Below, piece after piece: positions 1-10,169 of a stretch of 64,000 nt of DNA. The position numbers were made by a program, and so were the translations under genes. The stretch comes from Pinus tabuliformis (taxonomy: Eukaryota > Streptophyta > Pinopsida > Pinales > Pinaceae): the NCBI GenBank assembly GCA_031772625.1, contig CM062816.1, forward strand, positions 826,256,556-826,320,555. The letters are read 5' to 3'. Below the pieces are notes generated by a model. The model searched no databases. It saw nothing but the letters and a program-made list of their open reading frames with translations, and was not told where the DNA came from. Within the stretch, counting starts at the first letter, position 1, and every line of letters starts with the position of its first letter.

Positions 1-473
1 AAATAAATCATTCTTTAATTAGAAAACTCATTAATTTTAGCCATTCGAATTTCCTTTAAAAGGAGGAATGAAGGCACAAGTTTATTCATTTTTTTGGTGA
101 GCACGAGTGGGTGATACCAAGAAATAGGAAGCACAAGTTTGTGTCTGGAGCTTGTGAGAGAAAGATGTGCCAAGAGAACCTTGTGCATAGGTTGGTAGCA
201 AGATAGATATAGATAGTGCAGAGGTTGCTCGAGCTTGAGAAAATAATTGTAATCTTTTCATATTTTCTGATCAATGCAATATACAGATAGCAGGCATTTT
301 TAGTTGTGGCTTTCCCCGAAAAATTATTGTGTTATGTGTGATTGAATTCTTTCTCTTTTATGCTTCGTGATTTCATCGATCAATTATTGTTTCCATTGAT
401 GAGTAGAGTATATTCAAGTCAATTGTTTTAGCATATTACAATTTGTAGTTTCAATCTACAAGGAATTTCTACA
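1..473 (+). mobile_element. 3' part of an LTR (family of 35437-46108 element), truncated by window edge
   Basis: Positions 1-473 match the last part of the LTRs ending at 44033 and 46108, including the terminal TTCTACA. The sequence after it (AGTGGAGCATAAGG) is the same as that after the LTR ending at 46108. This LTR is therefore the duplicated counterpart of the 3' LTR in copy B rather than an independent insertion. The start lies outside the window. Confidence 0.85.
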
Positions 474-545
474 AGTGGAGCATAAGGAAAAGACCCTCTC
501 AACTCCCCACTTGCCTCTGATACATTCACTATAGAAAGAGCCATC

Positions 546-1440
546 ATGTCTGACAACAATAAAAAACTAGTAGCAATGGCCTTAACATGCAAATATTTTT
601 CATAAGCCATAGAAAGAACTCTAAAGGATCTCCTAGAAAAGATAAAGCAAAACAATGAACACATAGTCGAGTTCGAGCAATAGATAGGTTACTAACGATT
701 GAATATAAGACCTTAAAGTAGAAGGGTACCAAAGTGGAAGACTACAGGGCATGCACAACGAGGTACATGAGTCATATACAACTATGGTTAAACAAGTGCA
801 CTGACATCTCCAACAACAACAAAAATACCTCTACCAAGTAGTTACCACTCTAGGAATCAACCAAAGAAAAAAGTATTCAACTCAAACGGGTGTTGAAAAT
901 TGTAAATGAATTGAAGTAATGGCCCAAATATTATCTCGATGCAATACAGGAAGTGACCAGAATCAATCAGAAATGACTAGCTTATTGCTATGTTGTTGTT
1001 AACAAAGCCTTTAAAATTCAAGATAAACTAGAAAATGATATCTCCAAAGTTAATGGCTTAGTACCAACATAACTACTCCCTAGCTAAAAGGTTGATTAGA
1101 ATTAACATATTTCCATCCATTGAAGCCCAAGGAGAGATGAGACTAGACAAGGAAATTGATAGAAAATTATATGAGATGTTTAATGCTAGGGAATTGTCTT
1201 TCAATGTCTTCACTAATAAGCCTACCTAAGACAACTTGAAGCAACATATTGCATAAGCTTCCAAACAACAAAGAATTATCAATTCATTCATGGTCTTGTT
1301 GAATAAAGATGTGCATATGCTCTCCCGAAGTACAACATTCTACCATGTCACCATGGAAGGATTGCCAGCCAACATAATCAAGATGATATTGTCACATTAC
1401 CAAATCTAGGAAGCATATCTCCATGAGACCCTGGGAGTCT
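546..1440 (+). pseudogene. Decayed unknown ORF, copy A
   Basis: A weak coding signal starts at the ATG at 546 and can be followed in two frames to about 1430. It passes through hydrophilic Lys/Glu/Asn-rich stretches and a later block (about 1085-1430) rich in Leu, Asn and Lys. It is broken by roughly ten stops and at least one frameshift. Most stops are TAG or TAA where Gln would fit, for example after EFE at about 681 and in the stretches near 718, 838, 850 and 918. I do not recognise the protein. It lies directly downstream of an LTR, so a gag-like or accessory ORF is possible, but that is inference. Copy B carries the same reading at 46181-47063 with the same main lesions, so the decay mostly predates the large duplication. 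Confidence 0.45.
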
Positions 1441-1904
1441 AAGTGGAAACCCCAATTATTCTGTAACAACTATCATCCTCACATTTTGGAGTATTGTGAT
1501 TACTCAATTTATTGCATTTGAATAGGATAATTGAGAAGCTAAAAAGTTGCAACTACCCTTGAGGGAGTCAAGAAGTCTCAAGAAGAAGTTACTTATATAA
1601 CCTATAAATGTCTTGAACTCCAAATAGAAAGGGTTTTAGATTCTGACATTTTTTTTTTTGGTTTTGGTTTTGGATCTTGATTTTTGTGAAATTTTTCCTA
1701 TTTTTATTGATATTACTAAGAAGTTAGAGAATGCTATTGATAAATTAGGATTGATTTGGCATGTATTGTGAATATAGTTAATACTTGTCAAGAGTAGATT
1801 CATGTATGTATACATATTGTAGATTGATTACTACTAAAGAATGGACTTTATTGTTCAACATATAACAACTTCTTGCATTGTCATGGTCTCTCTCATGTTT
1901 CTTT
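1441..1904. other. AT-rich spacer in copy A
   Basis: No gene, tRNA or recognisable repeat boundary is seen apart from a short T-run near 1650. The sequence is shared with copy B (47064-47530). Some leucine-rich open stretches are present on both strands but none is convincing. Confidence 0.4.
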
Positions 1905-2225
1905 CTTCAATGGCCTTCATCAGTAAGTTTTATGGCGAAGAAGATGAAACTTAGCTCAAAGGAACCAAGTTTCTATTGTTCTATCAAGTGAGGAAGGTCA
2001 TAGTGATCTTCATCTAGTCCTCAATCTTATTTACTACATTCGTTCACACCATTTCTAGAGCTTAATTCAAAGCTACGAGGATCCCACCAACATTCTATAT
2101 ATGCTAATATTTACCATATGCGTTATGTGCCACTAACCTTTTTTCTAGGATGAGGCAGCAATGTCAACCAAGCCAAAATTCAATCCATGTGTATGGTCAA
2201 GCTATATGGAAACATAAATACATAG
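1905..2225 (+). pseudogene. FYMSSY-family ORF fragment 1 (copy A)
   Basis: Reading + from the ATG near 1911 gives an FISKFYGEEDET-type segment and, after about 55 codons, PPTFYIC followed by a YALCATNLF-like stretch and a VHVYG-like end. The same order of motifs (R-x-Y-x-EE, FYMSSY, DAIC-A, HVY-x3-W) is seen in the longer ORFs at 16996-18533 and 29124-32110. Stops again sit at likely Gln positions. Function is unknown. It is a remnant, conserved in copy B at 47531-47835. Confidence 0.55.
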
Positions 2226-2867
2226 TTAATTACATTATTATGTAAGGTAGTTTTCCTTTTTGCCTAAACTATTTACCTTTTTTCCTTCGTCATTTTGAAT
2301 ACTATTAGTTTTCATAAAATTAGTGTTGATAACACATTTTTGTTTTGATACCTATTTTTGACCTCAAAATTTCTCCGCTGGATTGAAATTTGAAATCCCA
2401 TAATTTTGTGAAAAGGGACCGTCACAACGATGATATGTAATATTATCAGAGGAAAACGATAATATTCGCTATGAGACGCTGAAACAAGATGAGCATATGC
2501 AAGTATTTGCGTAGAAAGGTATATATAATATTATCAGAGGAAAAGGAAAGGTGCGTCGCTGTCCACTCCGTCCCTTCCGAGTAGGAATACTCAGCGGCTT
2601 AAATGCAAGTAAACACAAAAAAAATTGAGTACACCATATGATTCTTTTTTCAGATTTACTCTGTTTTCTTTACGGAAGAGTGATGATTACAAACTGCTCT
2701 GCTTTCTTCAGGTAAGAGTGACGAATACAAATTTGCAATGATTTCTTCACAGAAAAGTGATGATTCTGTAAACAGAATGGGAATACAAATTTGCAATGAT
2801 TTCTTCACAGAAAAGTGATGATTCTGTAAACAGAATATCCCATTCTTAAATAAGAATGGGATGTCAT
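2226..2867. other. Non-coding spacer with local tandem duplication left of tRNA-Glu
   Basis: No ORF is supported. Two units of about 58 bp (2723-2780 and 2781-2836) are nearly identical and copy B has only one. Repeats of a TAATATTATCAGAGG-like word occur near 2440 and 2527. The A-tract GAAAAG near 2811 would read as TTTTC on the minus strand and could end Pol III transcription of the tRNA-Glu gene. The 2540-2610 part is notably GC-richer and absent from copy B. Confidence 0.5.
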
Positions 2868-2940
2868 TCCGTTGCCGGGATTTGAACCCGGGTCGCCTGG
2901 GTGAAAACCAGGTATCCTAACCGGACTAGACGACAACGGA
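2868..2940 (-). tRNA. trnE-UUC: tRNA-Glu (anticodon UUC), copy A
   Basis: On the minus strand a complete 73-nt cloverleaf is visible. The acceptor stem TCCGTTG pairs with CAACGGA. The anticodon stem CCTGG/CCAGG closes the loop TTTTCAC, giving anticodon TTC. The T stem is CCGGG/CCCGG around TTCAAAT. No CCA is encoded, as expected of a eukaryotic nuclear gene. B-box (GGTTCAAATCC) and A-box regions are intact. It delivers glutamate at GAA codons. It is transcribed leftwards, head to head with the tRNA-iMet gene about 100 bp away. An identical-looking copy lies at 48271-48343. Confidence 0.97.
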
Positions 2941-3039
2941 GATGCCTAAACTGGTGGCAGCTACCCATGTCAATGGATATTCTCTCATCATGGTCCCACG
3001 TCCACTTCAATCGCCCGGACAGTCAAATGCACATTTGTG
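2941..3039. promoter_or_regulatory. Shared 99-bp intergenic region between head-to-head tRNA genes
   Basis: The two tRNA genes diverge from this 99-bp interval, so it holds both Pol III upstream regions. Both genes have internal A and B boxes, so upstream signals would only modulate expression. No clear TATA box is seen. The interval is conserved in copy B (48344-48442) with several substitutions. Confidence 0.5.
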
Positions 3040-3111
3040 ATCAGAGTGGCGCAGCGGAAGCGTGGTGGGCCCATAACCCACAGGTCCCAAGATCGAAACT
3101 TGGCTCTGATA
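3040..3111 (+). tRNA. trnM-CAU (initiator): Initiator tRNA-Met (CAU), copy A
   Basis: A 72-nt cloverleaf runs from ATCAGAG to CTCTGAT plus A. The anticodon stem TGGGC/CCCA region carries loop anticodon CAT. The T stem CCAAG/CTTGG holds loop ATCGAAA, the A54/A60-type T-loop that marks eukaryotic initiator tRNA. The GGG-C/CCC pairs flanking the anticodon loop also fit an initiator. A TTTT run follows at 3115-3118 and would serve as Pol III terminator. The 3' end of this tRNA is the primer used by the gypsy element at 35627-43265, whose primer site lies at 37107. The gene is duplicated at 48443-48514. Confidence 0.97.
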
Positions 3112-3152
3112 GCGTTTTCAACCAAATGTGTCTTCTTCGATTTTGTTCTGAA

Positions 3153-3296
3153 TTTATCCGTTCACAACTGAACTTAAATGCGCTTCTGTTTATCCATCCA
3201 CAGCTCATCTCAAATGTGCATCCGTTTATCCATCCACAGCTCATCTCAAATGTGCATCCGTTTATCCATCCACAACTCATCTCAAATGTGCCTCCG
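3153..3296 (+). repeat. 36-bp minisatellite, four units (copy A)
   Basis: Four adjacent 36-bp units start TTTATCC at 3153, 3189, 3225 and 3261. The first is the most diverged. The period is 12 codons, so both strands stay open by chance and produce 12-residue repeats (a SCGWING motif on minus). Copy B has only three units (48559-48666), so the array has changed length since duplication. Confidence 0.9.
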
Positions 3297-3712
3297 TGCG
3301 CTTCTGTAATCTGTACAATTGAATCTGTAAGCTAATGTTTTCCTATAGAGCTGGTGCCGATCCATATGCATGAGCGAATATGAACCACTGTTTGTTTTAA
3401 ATACATACATATGGAAGATGGAATGAACGAATTATGATTTAGGTTTAAAATCCAACCTCTTTTCTGAAATTTTTTTTGGTATAATTCTTTCAATTAACTG
3501 ATTAATTATTGTGATGTTGGTATAGTTATATGTCTTTTTGGAGTGACATTATAAACATTAATCAATGTGAATATATGATATAATTTGTATTTACAATCTC
3601 TTTTATAAGGCTAGGTTTTCATGTAATTGTTAATTTTTAGTTTTTATATTATTATTTTATTAATTTTATTTAGACAATGATGTGGTTGTTAAAATATTTT
3701 GGTGCTCATTTT

Positions 3713-3960
3713 TTTATAATGCTTCACTAGATGCAATATGTGCAACAATTTTTTTTGTAGACACAGGATGGCAATAGAAACCAAGCGAGAAATGAGTCCA
3801 TGTATACTTTCCAGTTCTATGGGAACAAAATACAGAGTTAATTGCACTAAGATATGTAAGCACTCCATGGTCTCTATGAATATGCTCATTTTCTACAACT
3901 GTCTTCAATGTATGACAAAGAATGCCACACAAATGATAAGCATAATTGGGCACTAGCATG
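3713..3960 (+). pseudogene. FYMSSY-family ORF fragment 2 (copy A)
   Basis: The + strand reads SLDAICATIFF then VDTGWQ, followed by a V-H-V-Y-like stretch at about 3800-3830. This matches the middle of the family ORF as seen at 7735-7870 and 18055-18200. It is short, interrupted by stops and frameshifts, and has no own start. The counterpart is at 49050-49290. Confidence 0.5.
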
Positions 3961-4216
3961 TCATGAAGAAAGACATATATAAGAATATAATGACCATCTT
4001 TAAAAAAAAAATTATATTCCCTAAATAACTCTAATACACTTATCCTCTACTCATTTAAGTATTGATTTGATGGTTTATTTGAAGATTTTGGTGATAACAT
4101 ATAATTTCACCTTGAAGATTATATTGATGTTTATTGCATGAGGGAAAGTAGGGATGGAAATACCAATATAAAACACAAGCATGGGTGTCAAGATCCTATT
4201 ATTCACTATTACTTGA

Positions 4217-5640
4217 GTGGTAGGCTTAACTTCTCTACATTACGCATCACGACCTTCAATGTTCTATGCAGTAGAATGCATATGCCCTACAATATTTGAT
4301 CGATGTACTTCATTATTATCCAACATGAAAACTCAAATAATAGAGTGCAAGTTAAGTAAGATGAAGAAATTTGGATATGGGAATCCTATAGAACTTGTTA
4401 TGGCAGGTAGCCAATTCCATAGTATGCTACCACGACACTCATCAAGACTTGGGCCTCATGCCTAGATATTATGTAGTTTATTGTGCTAATCAGATGTATA
4501 GATGTATGATCATGGGCATGGAGCCCAATTTTGTAGGAAATTTGTCCACCTTTTGTACTTGATCAACATTAAAGTATATATATATATATATATTGGTGCA
4601 ATTATGATTCTATGATTATGACACTTTCAATGTTGTGAATGATAAATATGACAAGCTAATACACTATTAGTTAATGCACTGGAAATATGATTGTCACTTC
4701 TAGGAATACAAACATAAGTAATAAGATTAAAATGATGTTCAAGTAACTTGACACTTAGATATCTATGGACAAGAATAGGATCATAGGCCAGATATTAGTT
4801 ATTCAATTGCAATACTATCAGTTGGGAATCAATATGAACCACCAAATATTGAATGCTATAAGAGATGTCATCCAAAATAAATTCAATAACACCATTGTAC
4901 TTGATGATATTACTGGTTGCAACATCGATGCAAGCACTACTAGATGTAATCAACTAGCCAGTTGGAAAGTAAATCACCTAAGTAGCAGAAGCTGAGTTTC
5001 GAGCGTTATGGATGGTATCGTTTTTTAATATTATAAAAGTTTGATCATCCATCAACATCAGTCCATAATGTCAAAGTCATGATAAGAAAAACTAATGAAA
5101 CCCAAAACTAACCTAAAATATAACTACTTATGTACAACAATTACAAGAGGACAAACACCTAAGTAAAATTGCTCAAGCATAGTACTTCCTGAGGTAGAGC
5201 CCATATTTGGGCTCAATTAGCACATTACCCTCATAAACCTCAAGTTCATAAGCTCCTCTTTTTAAGTACACACTTGATAATATAAGGCATGTACTGCATA
5301 AAATTAAACTTCCCTACTCCTAAAATGTCCTTATCTTGGTTATAAACCAAAACAGGATATCCCTAAAGAAATCATAATGTTAAACAAACTTATCATATTG
5401 AATCTTGACATGCTTCTTTTGTTCATCATTAGCTATAAAATCATCTCAACATTTCTCATCAAGATGCTCCATGTAAACAAGTTGTTCGTCTAAGCTCGAA
5501 GTTTTAGGGATGAGTTCATTTGTTAACTTTAAATAAGGAATTTCACATTCAATAAGAGGATTTAATTCCGCCTTGTATCCAATTCCATAGTGTGCTACAA
5601 CAAAACTCATTAGGTCCCAGAGCCTCATGCTTAGATATTA
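4217..5640 (-). pseudogene. Gypsy pol remnant unit 1 (RNase H and integrase C-terminus), copy A
   Basis: On the minus strand, about 4960-4690 reads as a decayed RNase H segment with a CIDVATNNI-type turn, an IEFILD helix and an IDSQLIVLQLNN stretch, the TNN...Y...GDSQLVVQQ pattern of Ty3/gypsy RNase H. Integrase C-terminal text lies at about 5630-5160: LIECEIPYLKL, then a GAYEL-x-YEGN block and GLYL-x-KYYA. The integrase core is missing between them. A TA run lies at 4574-4592. The same arrangement repeats at 5640-7220. Known family: Ty3/gypsy polyprotein. The element is dead. Confidence 0.65.
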
Positions 5641-5727
5641 TGTAGTTTATTGTACTAATCAAATGTATAGATGTATGATCAAGGGCATGGAGGTCAATTT
5701 TGTAGGAAATTTGTCCACATTTTGTAG

Positions 5728-5779
<52 letters not shown>

Positions 5780-7220
5780 GATTTACATATGTACAATTAT
5801 GATTCTATGATTATGATGCTTTCAATGTTATGAATGATAAATATGACCATCTAATACACAATTAGCTAATGCACCGGTAATATGATTTTTACTTCTAGGA
5901 ATACTAACTTAAGTAATAAGATTAAAAAGATGTTCAAGTAACCTTACACGTAGATATATATGGACAAGAATAACATCACATACCTGGTATCGATTATTCA
6001 ATTGCAATACTATTAGCTGGGAATCAAGATGAATGACCAAATATTGAATGTTATAAGAGATGGCATCCAAAATAAATTCAATAACACTAATATACTCGAT
6101 GATATTACTAGTTGCAACATCGATGCAAGCACCACCAGACATAATCCATGGGGGCTTCACTAAGGGAGCAATACCATACCACATGCATTCATATTGGGGG
6201 ATATATATTGAGGAAAAAATGACATAATATATTGAGCATATAATAGGGGTAAAGGGTTTTTGTATTGGTAGGTATAAAAAAAGGAGCTCAAAGTTAACAA
6301 AAAAATACAAAGGGCTATAAAAAATGTTAATGAAAATGGATACCTACAATATCTAGTGAAATTAGGGGATTTTTAAATTGGTAAGGTGTATTGGGTTCGT
6401 ATTGGTAGGGGGTTAAATAATGTGATTTTTAGAGGTATATTCTAATATGTAGTCAAATTAAAGGTATTGTTTAGAATGCCATGAACACATGTGATATATC
6501 AGAGGCTCATTGAGTGAAGCCCCTATGACGTAATCAACTGCCCATCTAGAAAGTAAATCACTCAAGTATCTGAAGCTAAGTTCTGAGTGTTATGGATGGT
6601 ATCGTTTTTCAATCCTATAAAAAATTGATCATACATCAACAATAGTTCATAATTACAAAGTCATAATAATAAAAACTAATGAAACCCAAAACTAACCTGA
6701 ATTATAACTACTTATGTACAATAATTACAAGAGGACAAATACCTAAGCAAAATTGCTCAAGCATAGTACTACTTGAGGTAGAGCCCATATTTGGGCTCAC
6801 TTAGCACATTACCCTAATAAGCCTCAAGTTAATAAGCTCATCTTTTTAAGTACACACTTGATAATATAAGAAATGTACTACATAGAATTAAACTTTCCTA
6901 CTCCTAAAATGTCTTTATCTTGGCCATAAACCAAAACAAGATCTCCCTAAAAGAAAACATTAGGTTGAACAAACTTATCATATTAAATCTTGACATGAAT
7001 CTTATGTTCATCATTAGCTATAAAATTATCTCAACATTTCTCATCAAGATGCTCCAAGTAAACAAGGCGCTCTTCTAAGCTTGAAATCTTCCAAAGGAGT
7101 TCATTTTTCAACTTTAAATAAGGAATTTCACATTCAATAAGAGGAGTTAATTCATCATTTATTATTACATAGTTGACCAAATTTTCATGGAGGAAGCATG
7201 CCTCAAACTCAAATTGCAAT
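5641..7220 (-). pseudogene. Gypsy pol remnant unit 2, with MITE inserted, copy A
   Basis: This repeats the unit at 4217-5640 in the same orientation. RNase H text lies at about 6140-5860 (minus) and integrase C-terminal text at about 7220-6720, including LTPLIECEIPYLKL and an EERLVYLEHLDE-type helix. A 46-bp TA run is at 5732-5777. The RNase H part is interrupted by a 381-bp MITE at 6147-6527. The unit shares the phrases around GCCAATTCCATAGT and TATGGATGGTATCG with unit 1, so the units arose by tandem duplication of an already decayed gypsy segment. Confidence 0.65.
6147..6527. mobile_element. 381-bp MITE with terminal inverted repeats and target-site duplication (copy A)
   Basis: The ends are CATGGGGGCTTCACT and, reverse-complemented, CATAGGGGCTTCACT (one mismatch in 15). 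The flanks carry ACATAATC (6139-6146) and ACGTAATC (6528-6535), an 8-bp target duplication with one mismatch; it could be read as 9 bp with the adjoining G. The empty target is seen in unit 1 near 4942-4950 (AGATGTAATCAAC). An 8-bp duplication fits the hAT superfamily and 9 bp would fit Mutator-like elements. There is no transposase ORF, so it is non-autonomous. It is present at the same place in copy B (52111-52491). Confidence 0.85.
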
Positions 7221-7559
7221 TAGGAAATATAAACCCATATACTAGGGTGTATTAGACAATTAGAGGGTTTCGTCTCCACATAGAAGTAGCTAGAATAGTT
7301 GTAATTCATTTCACCAAAATCATCTCATGGTTGATAAATCATATGCATGTACGAAGAATAAAATGCTATCGTGTCATTTTTCTCCTCGAGCTTATATGTA
7401 TACTATAAATTCCCTAGATTTGAGGTTGATCTCACTTATGAGTGGGCTCTTTAGTTCACAGTTACAATCACGAACTCTTAAGGAGATAGTAGATTATTGA
7501 GAAATCATTCATGTCACAATGATTGGGTGTGTATCTAAATTTCAATATTTGGACACCTT
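7221..7559. other. AT-rich spacer
   Basis: Between the gypsy unit and the next ORF-family fragment I see no gene. The sequence is conserved in copy B (about 53175-53517). Confidence 0.4.
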
Positions 7560-7990
7560 ATATGCTAAAAATGGCCTTAATGAGTAGGTTGTATGGTGAA
7601 GAAGATGCACATTAGTATAGGAAAACCTTATTTTCATCTTTTACCAAATGGAAAAGGCCAAAAGGATCTTTAAGTACTCGATCTCATTTTCTACATTAAG
7701 TCATCCCATTTAAAAATCCAAAGACAGTGCTATGAAGATCCCTCCAACATTCTATATGTCCACATATTCACTAGATGCAATATGTGTGACAAAACGTTTT
7801 GTAGAAATGGGATGGAAATGTCAACCAAGCATAAATGAGTCCATGTATATTTTCTAATTCTATGGGAACAAAAATACAAAGTCAATTGCACTAATATATG
7901 TAAGCACTCCATGACCTCCATGAATATACTCATTTTTTGCAACCCTTTGCAATGTATGGCAAAAAATGTGATGCAAATGATAAGCATAAT
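7560..7990 (+). pseudogene. FYMSSY-family ORF fragment 3 (copy A)
   Basis: From about 7565 the + strand reads a SRLYGEEDA segment, a frameshifted middle, then PPTFYMSTYSLDAICVTKRF (7741-7800) and a GWKCQPS-x-NES-x-YIF stretch. This is the cleanest short example of the family's central motif and aligns with the longer ORFs at 18055 and 29857. Only the centre of the ORF is present. The copy B counterpart is 53527-53870. Confidence 0.6.
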
Positions 7991-8319
7991 TGGCCACTAG
8001 TATGTCATGAAGAAAGACATATATAAGAATATAATGGTCGTATTTAAAAAAAATTATTATATTCCCTAAATAAGTCTAATACACTTATCCTCTACTCATT
8101 TAAGTATTGATTTGATGGTTTACTTGAATATTTTGGTGATAACATATCATTTCACCTTGAATATTATATTGATGTTTATTACATGAGGGGACCTAGAAAG
8201 TAGGGATGGAAATACCCATATAAAACACAAATAACATGGGGTTCAAGAGCATATTGTTCACTATTACTTGAGTGGCAGGCTTAGCTTCTCTAATTTACGC
8301 ATCACGACCTGGGATGTTC

Positions 8320-8976
8320 TAACCTAGATTATAACTACTTATGTAAAACAATTAGAATAGGACAAACACCTAAGCAAAATTACTCAAGCATAGTACTTCT
8401 TGTTGTAGAGCCCATATTTGGGCTCACTTAGCACATTACCCACATAAATCTCAAGTTCATAAGCTCCTCTTTTTAGGTACACACTTATATAGCATAGAAT
8501 TAATCTTGCCTACTCCTAAAATGTCCTTATCTTGGTCATAAACCAAAACAAGATCTCCCTCAAAGAAAACATGAGGCTGAACAAACTTATCATATTGAAT
8601 CTTGACACACTTCTTATGTTCATCATTAGCTATAAAATCATCTCAACATTGCTCATCAAGATGCTCCAAGTAAACAAGGTTCTCTTCTAAGCTCAAAGTT
8701 TTAGGAAGGAGTTCATTTGTTAACTTTAAATAAGGAATTCCAAATTCAATAAGAGGAGTTAATTCCACCCTGTGAGAGAGTTGGAAAGGAGTAAACCACA
8801 TAGTAGTCTTAACTAAAGTTTGATATGCTCGGAGTGAGAGAAAAAATGATGTGCCAGTTGGACTTGTTCATATTTATAGTGCATTGCATAATGGTTTTCA
8901 AGGACTCATTAATTTCCTCTACCTAGTCATTGGCTTGGGGTAATAAGGATAAGTACAAAGCCACTTTATCCTTTTA
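8320..8976 (-). pseudogene. Gypsy integrase remnant (core end to C-terminus), copy A
   Basis: Minus-strand text shows a decayed PQANG-x-VEEINE block (around the catalytic Glu of integrase), NKSNWHI, a TPFQL-x-H segment, LIEFEIP and the C-terminal EHLDE helix. Further down, at about 8480-8400, it shows the GAYEL and GLYL-type tail. The copy B counterpart (54597-54914) keeps an open frame of 105 codons over the core end. Order and strand match the other gypsy remnants. Family: Ty3/gypsy. No function is expected. Confidence 0.7.
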
Positions 8977-10159
8977 TGAAGTTGACCATATAATTGAAAC
9001 AAATGCCAAAGGGTACTCAGGGTTTTTACACAAGAAAAATACCACAAGGCTTTGTATTTGAATTTAATTAAATAATGAATTTAAAATTAACTAAAAACCA
9101 TGATTTTAATTAAGAACAAAACTAATGAACACCAACAATTGTAATAATTTCAAAATGCAATCTATTATATTCCAATGAAACAAAATGAAACATTAATTTA
9201 CTATGTGGAAAAACAATGGCAATGTGTGTCCTCGCAAGGGCCCTTCATGGTTGGTTGCATGTGCTTAAGAGAAACTCAAAACTTCAAAAGTGATAAAAAC
9301 AATTTTGAATTAAATCATGAACAAATATTTTGAGAATAGAGAAGATAATCAATTGAATATATTGTTAGCAGAATGTTTCTGCATCTCCAACATAACTCTC
9401 TGTCACAATCTTGCTTTGTAATTTATACAAAATGAAACACAACTTCTTAAGCTCAGATCTCTCTCATATATTGATGACTCAACAAACTAGATTGGTTTGC
9501 ACTTAGAATGAGTAATCTCTTCCTCGATTTAATGGAAATTGAAATCGATTCTTCTATTGCTACATTGCTAATTGCAAGATAAAATCTAGGAAAATAAGCT
9601 TCAATGAATCAAGAAAATATCTCAAATCTTTCACTTTTTGAGGAAATTTTCCACTCAGAGCATAAATGGAATTTTTCAAAAAATAAATCATTTTTAGTTT
9701 TTCGATGTTTGTATTCATTTTCTCATAAATCATGTTATGAAATCACTGCATCGAAACTGATGGAAATATTTGACAAAATACTTGGTCAAATGATGGAGTC
9801 TCACACGTGCCACCTAGGGGAGTTTTGAGAAACATAAGTCCATATTTTGGGTAGTATTAAAATAACACATGTACCCAATTTTCTTCTCAAATTGTGCTAA
9901 TATCTTGATCACATAGGTGGCTATCGAAACTGGATTCAAACAAGTAATTTTTCATTAGTACAATCGATGTATAATCCTAATTAATTATAGAAATAAAGGA
10001 AATATATGATAATTAACCTCTTCATCATTAGAGATGTATTGTGGTATTTTTACAGGAAATTGTGGTAAATGGAGTGATCAATGGGTGAAGGAATGACACA
10101 TATGGTTAAATGGATAACTATAAATGATGGTAAAATGGTGACAAATCAGTGACCCAACA
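8977..10159 (-). repeat. LTR-like direct repeat, left copy (1.18 kb)
   Basis: This block matches 13681-14850 in the same orientation over its whole length, with many substitutions. It begins TGAAGTTGACC and ends GACCCAACA. It is followed at 10160 by TCTCCCCCAC, which on the minus strand is a polypurine tract next to a TGTTGGG start. That arrangement fits a 3' LTR of a minus-strand element whose 5' LTR is 13681-14850. The left edge is approximate because similarity extends about 15 bp further. A truncated third copy ends at 55855. Confidence 0.6.
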
Positions 10160-10169
10160 TCTCCCCCAC
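10160..10169 (-). promoter_or_regulatory. Polypurine tract (minus strand) of the 8977-14850 element
   Basis: The minus-strand sequence GTGGGGGAGA lies immediately before the TGTTGGG LTR start. Polypurine tracts prime plus-strand DNA synthesis in LTR retrotransposons. Confidence 0.5.

Larger units (their letters stand above)
1..9730 (+). repeat. Segmental duplication, copy A (partner 45636-55855)
   Basis: This whole stretch matches 45636-55855 in the same orientation and order: LTR end, decayed ORF, tRNA-Glu, tRNA-iMet, 36-bp repeats, gypsy remnants, MITE and LTR-like repeat. Sampled blocks differ at about 3-4% of positions by eye. The left edge is cut by the window. The match stops at 9730 only because copy B is interrupted there by a copia LTR at 55856. 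Copy-specific changes in A are a 58-bp tandem duplication at 2723-2836, an extra GC-richer 100-odd bp near 2400-2610, a fourth 36-bp unit, and about 95 bp near 4250-4345 that copy B lacks. Confidence 0.95.

Noticed and set aside
2410-2830. Possible C/D-box snoRNAs left of tRNA-Glu (several GTGATGA words)
   Set aside because: C-box-like words are present but a properly placed CTGA D box and terminal stem are not, and copy B lacks much of the sequence.
3041-3280. Minus-strand ORF with 12-residue repeats
   Set aside because: It is a shadow of the minisatellite and antisense to the tRNA; copy B shows the same by chance.
2901-3335. 144-codon + ORF across the tRNA pair and minisatellite
   Set aside because: It overlaps both tRNA genes and owes its length to the 36-bp repeat, whose period is a multiple of three.
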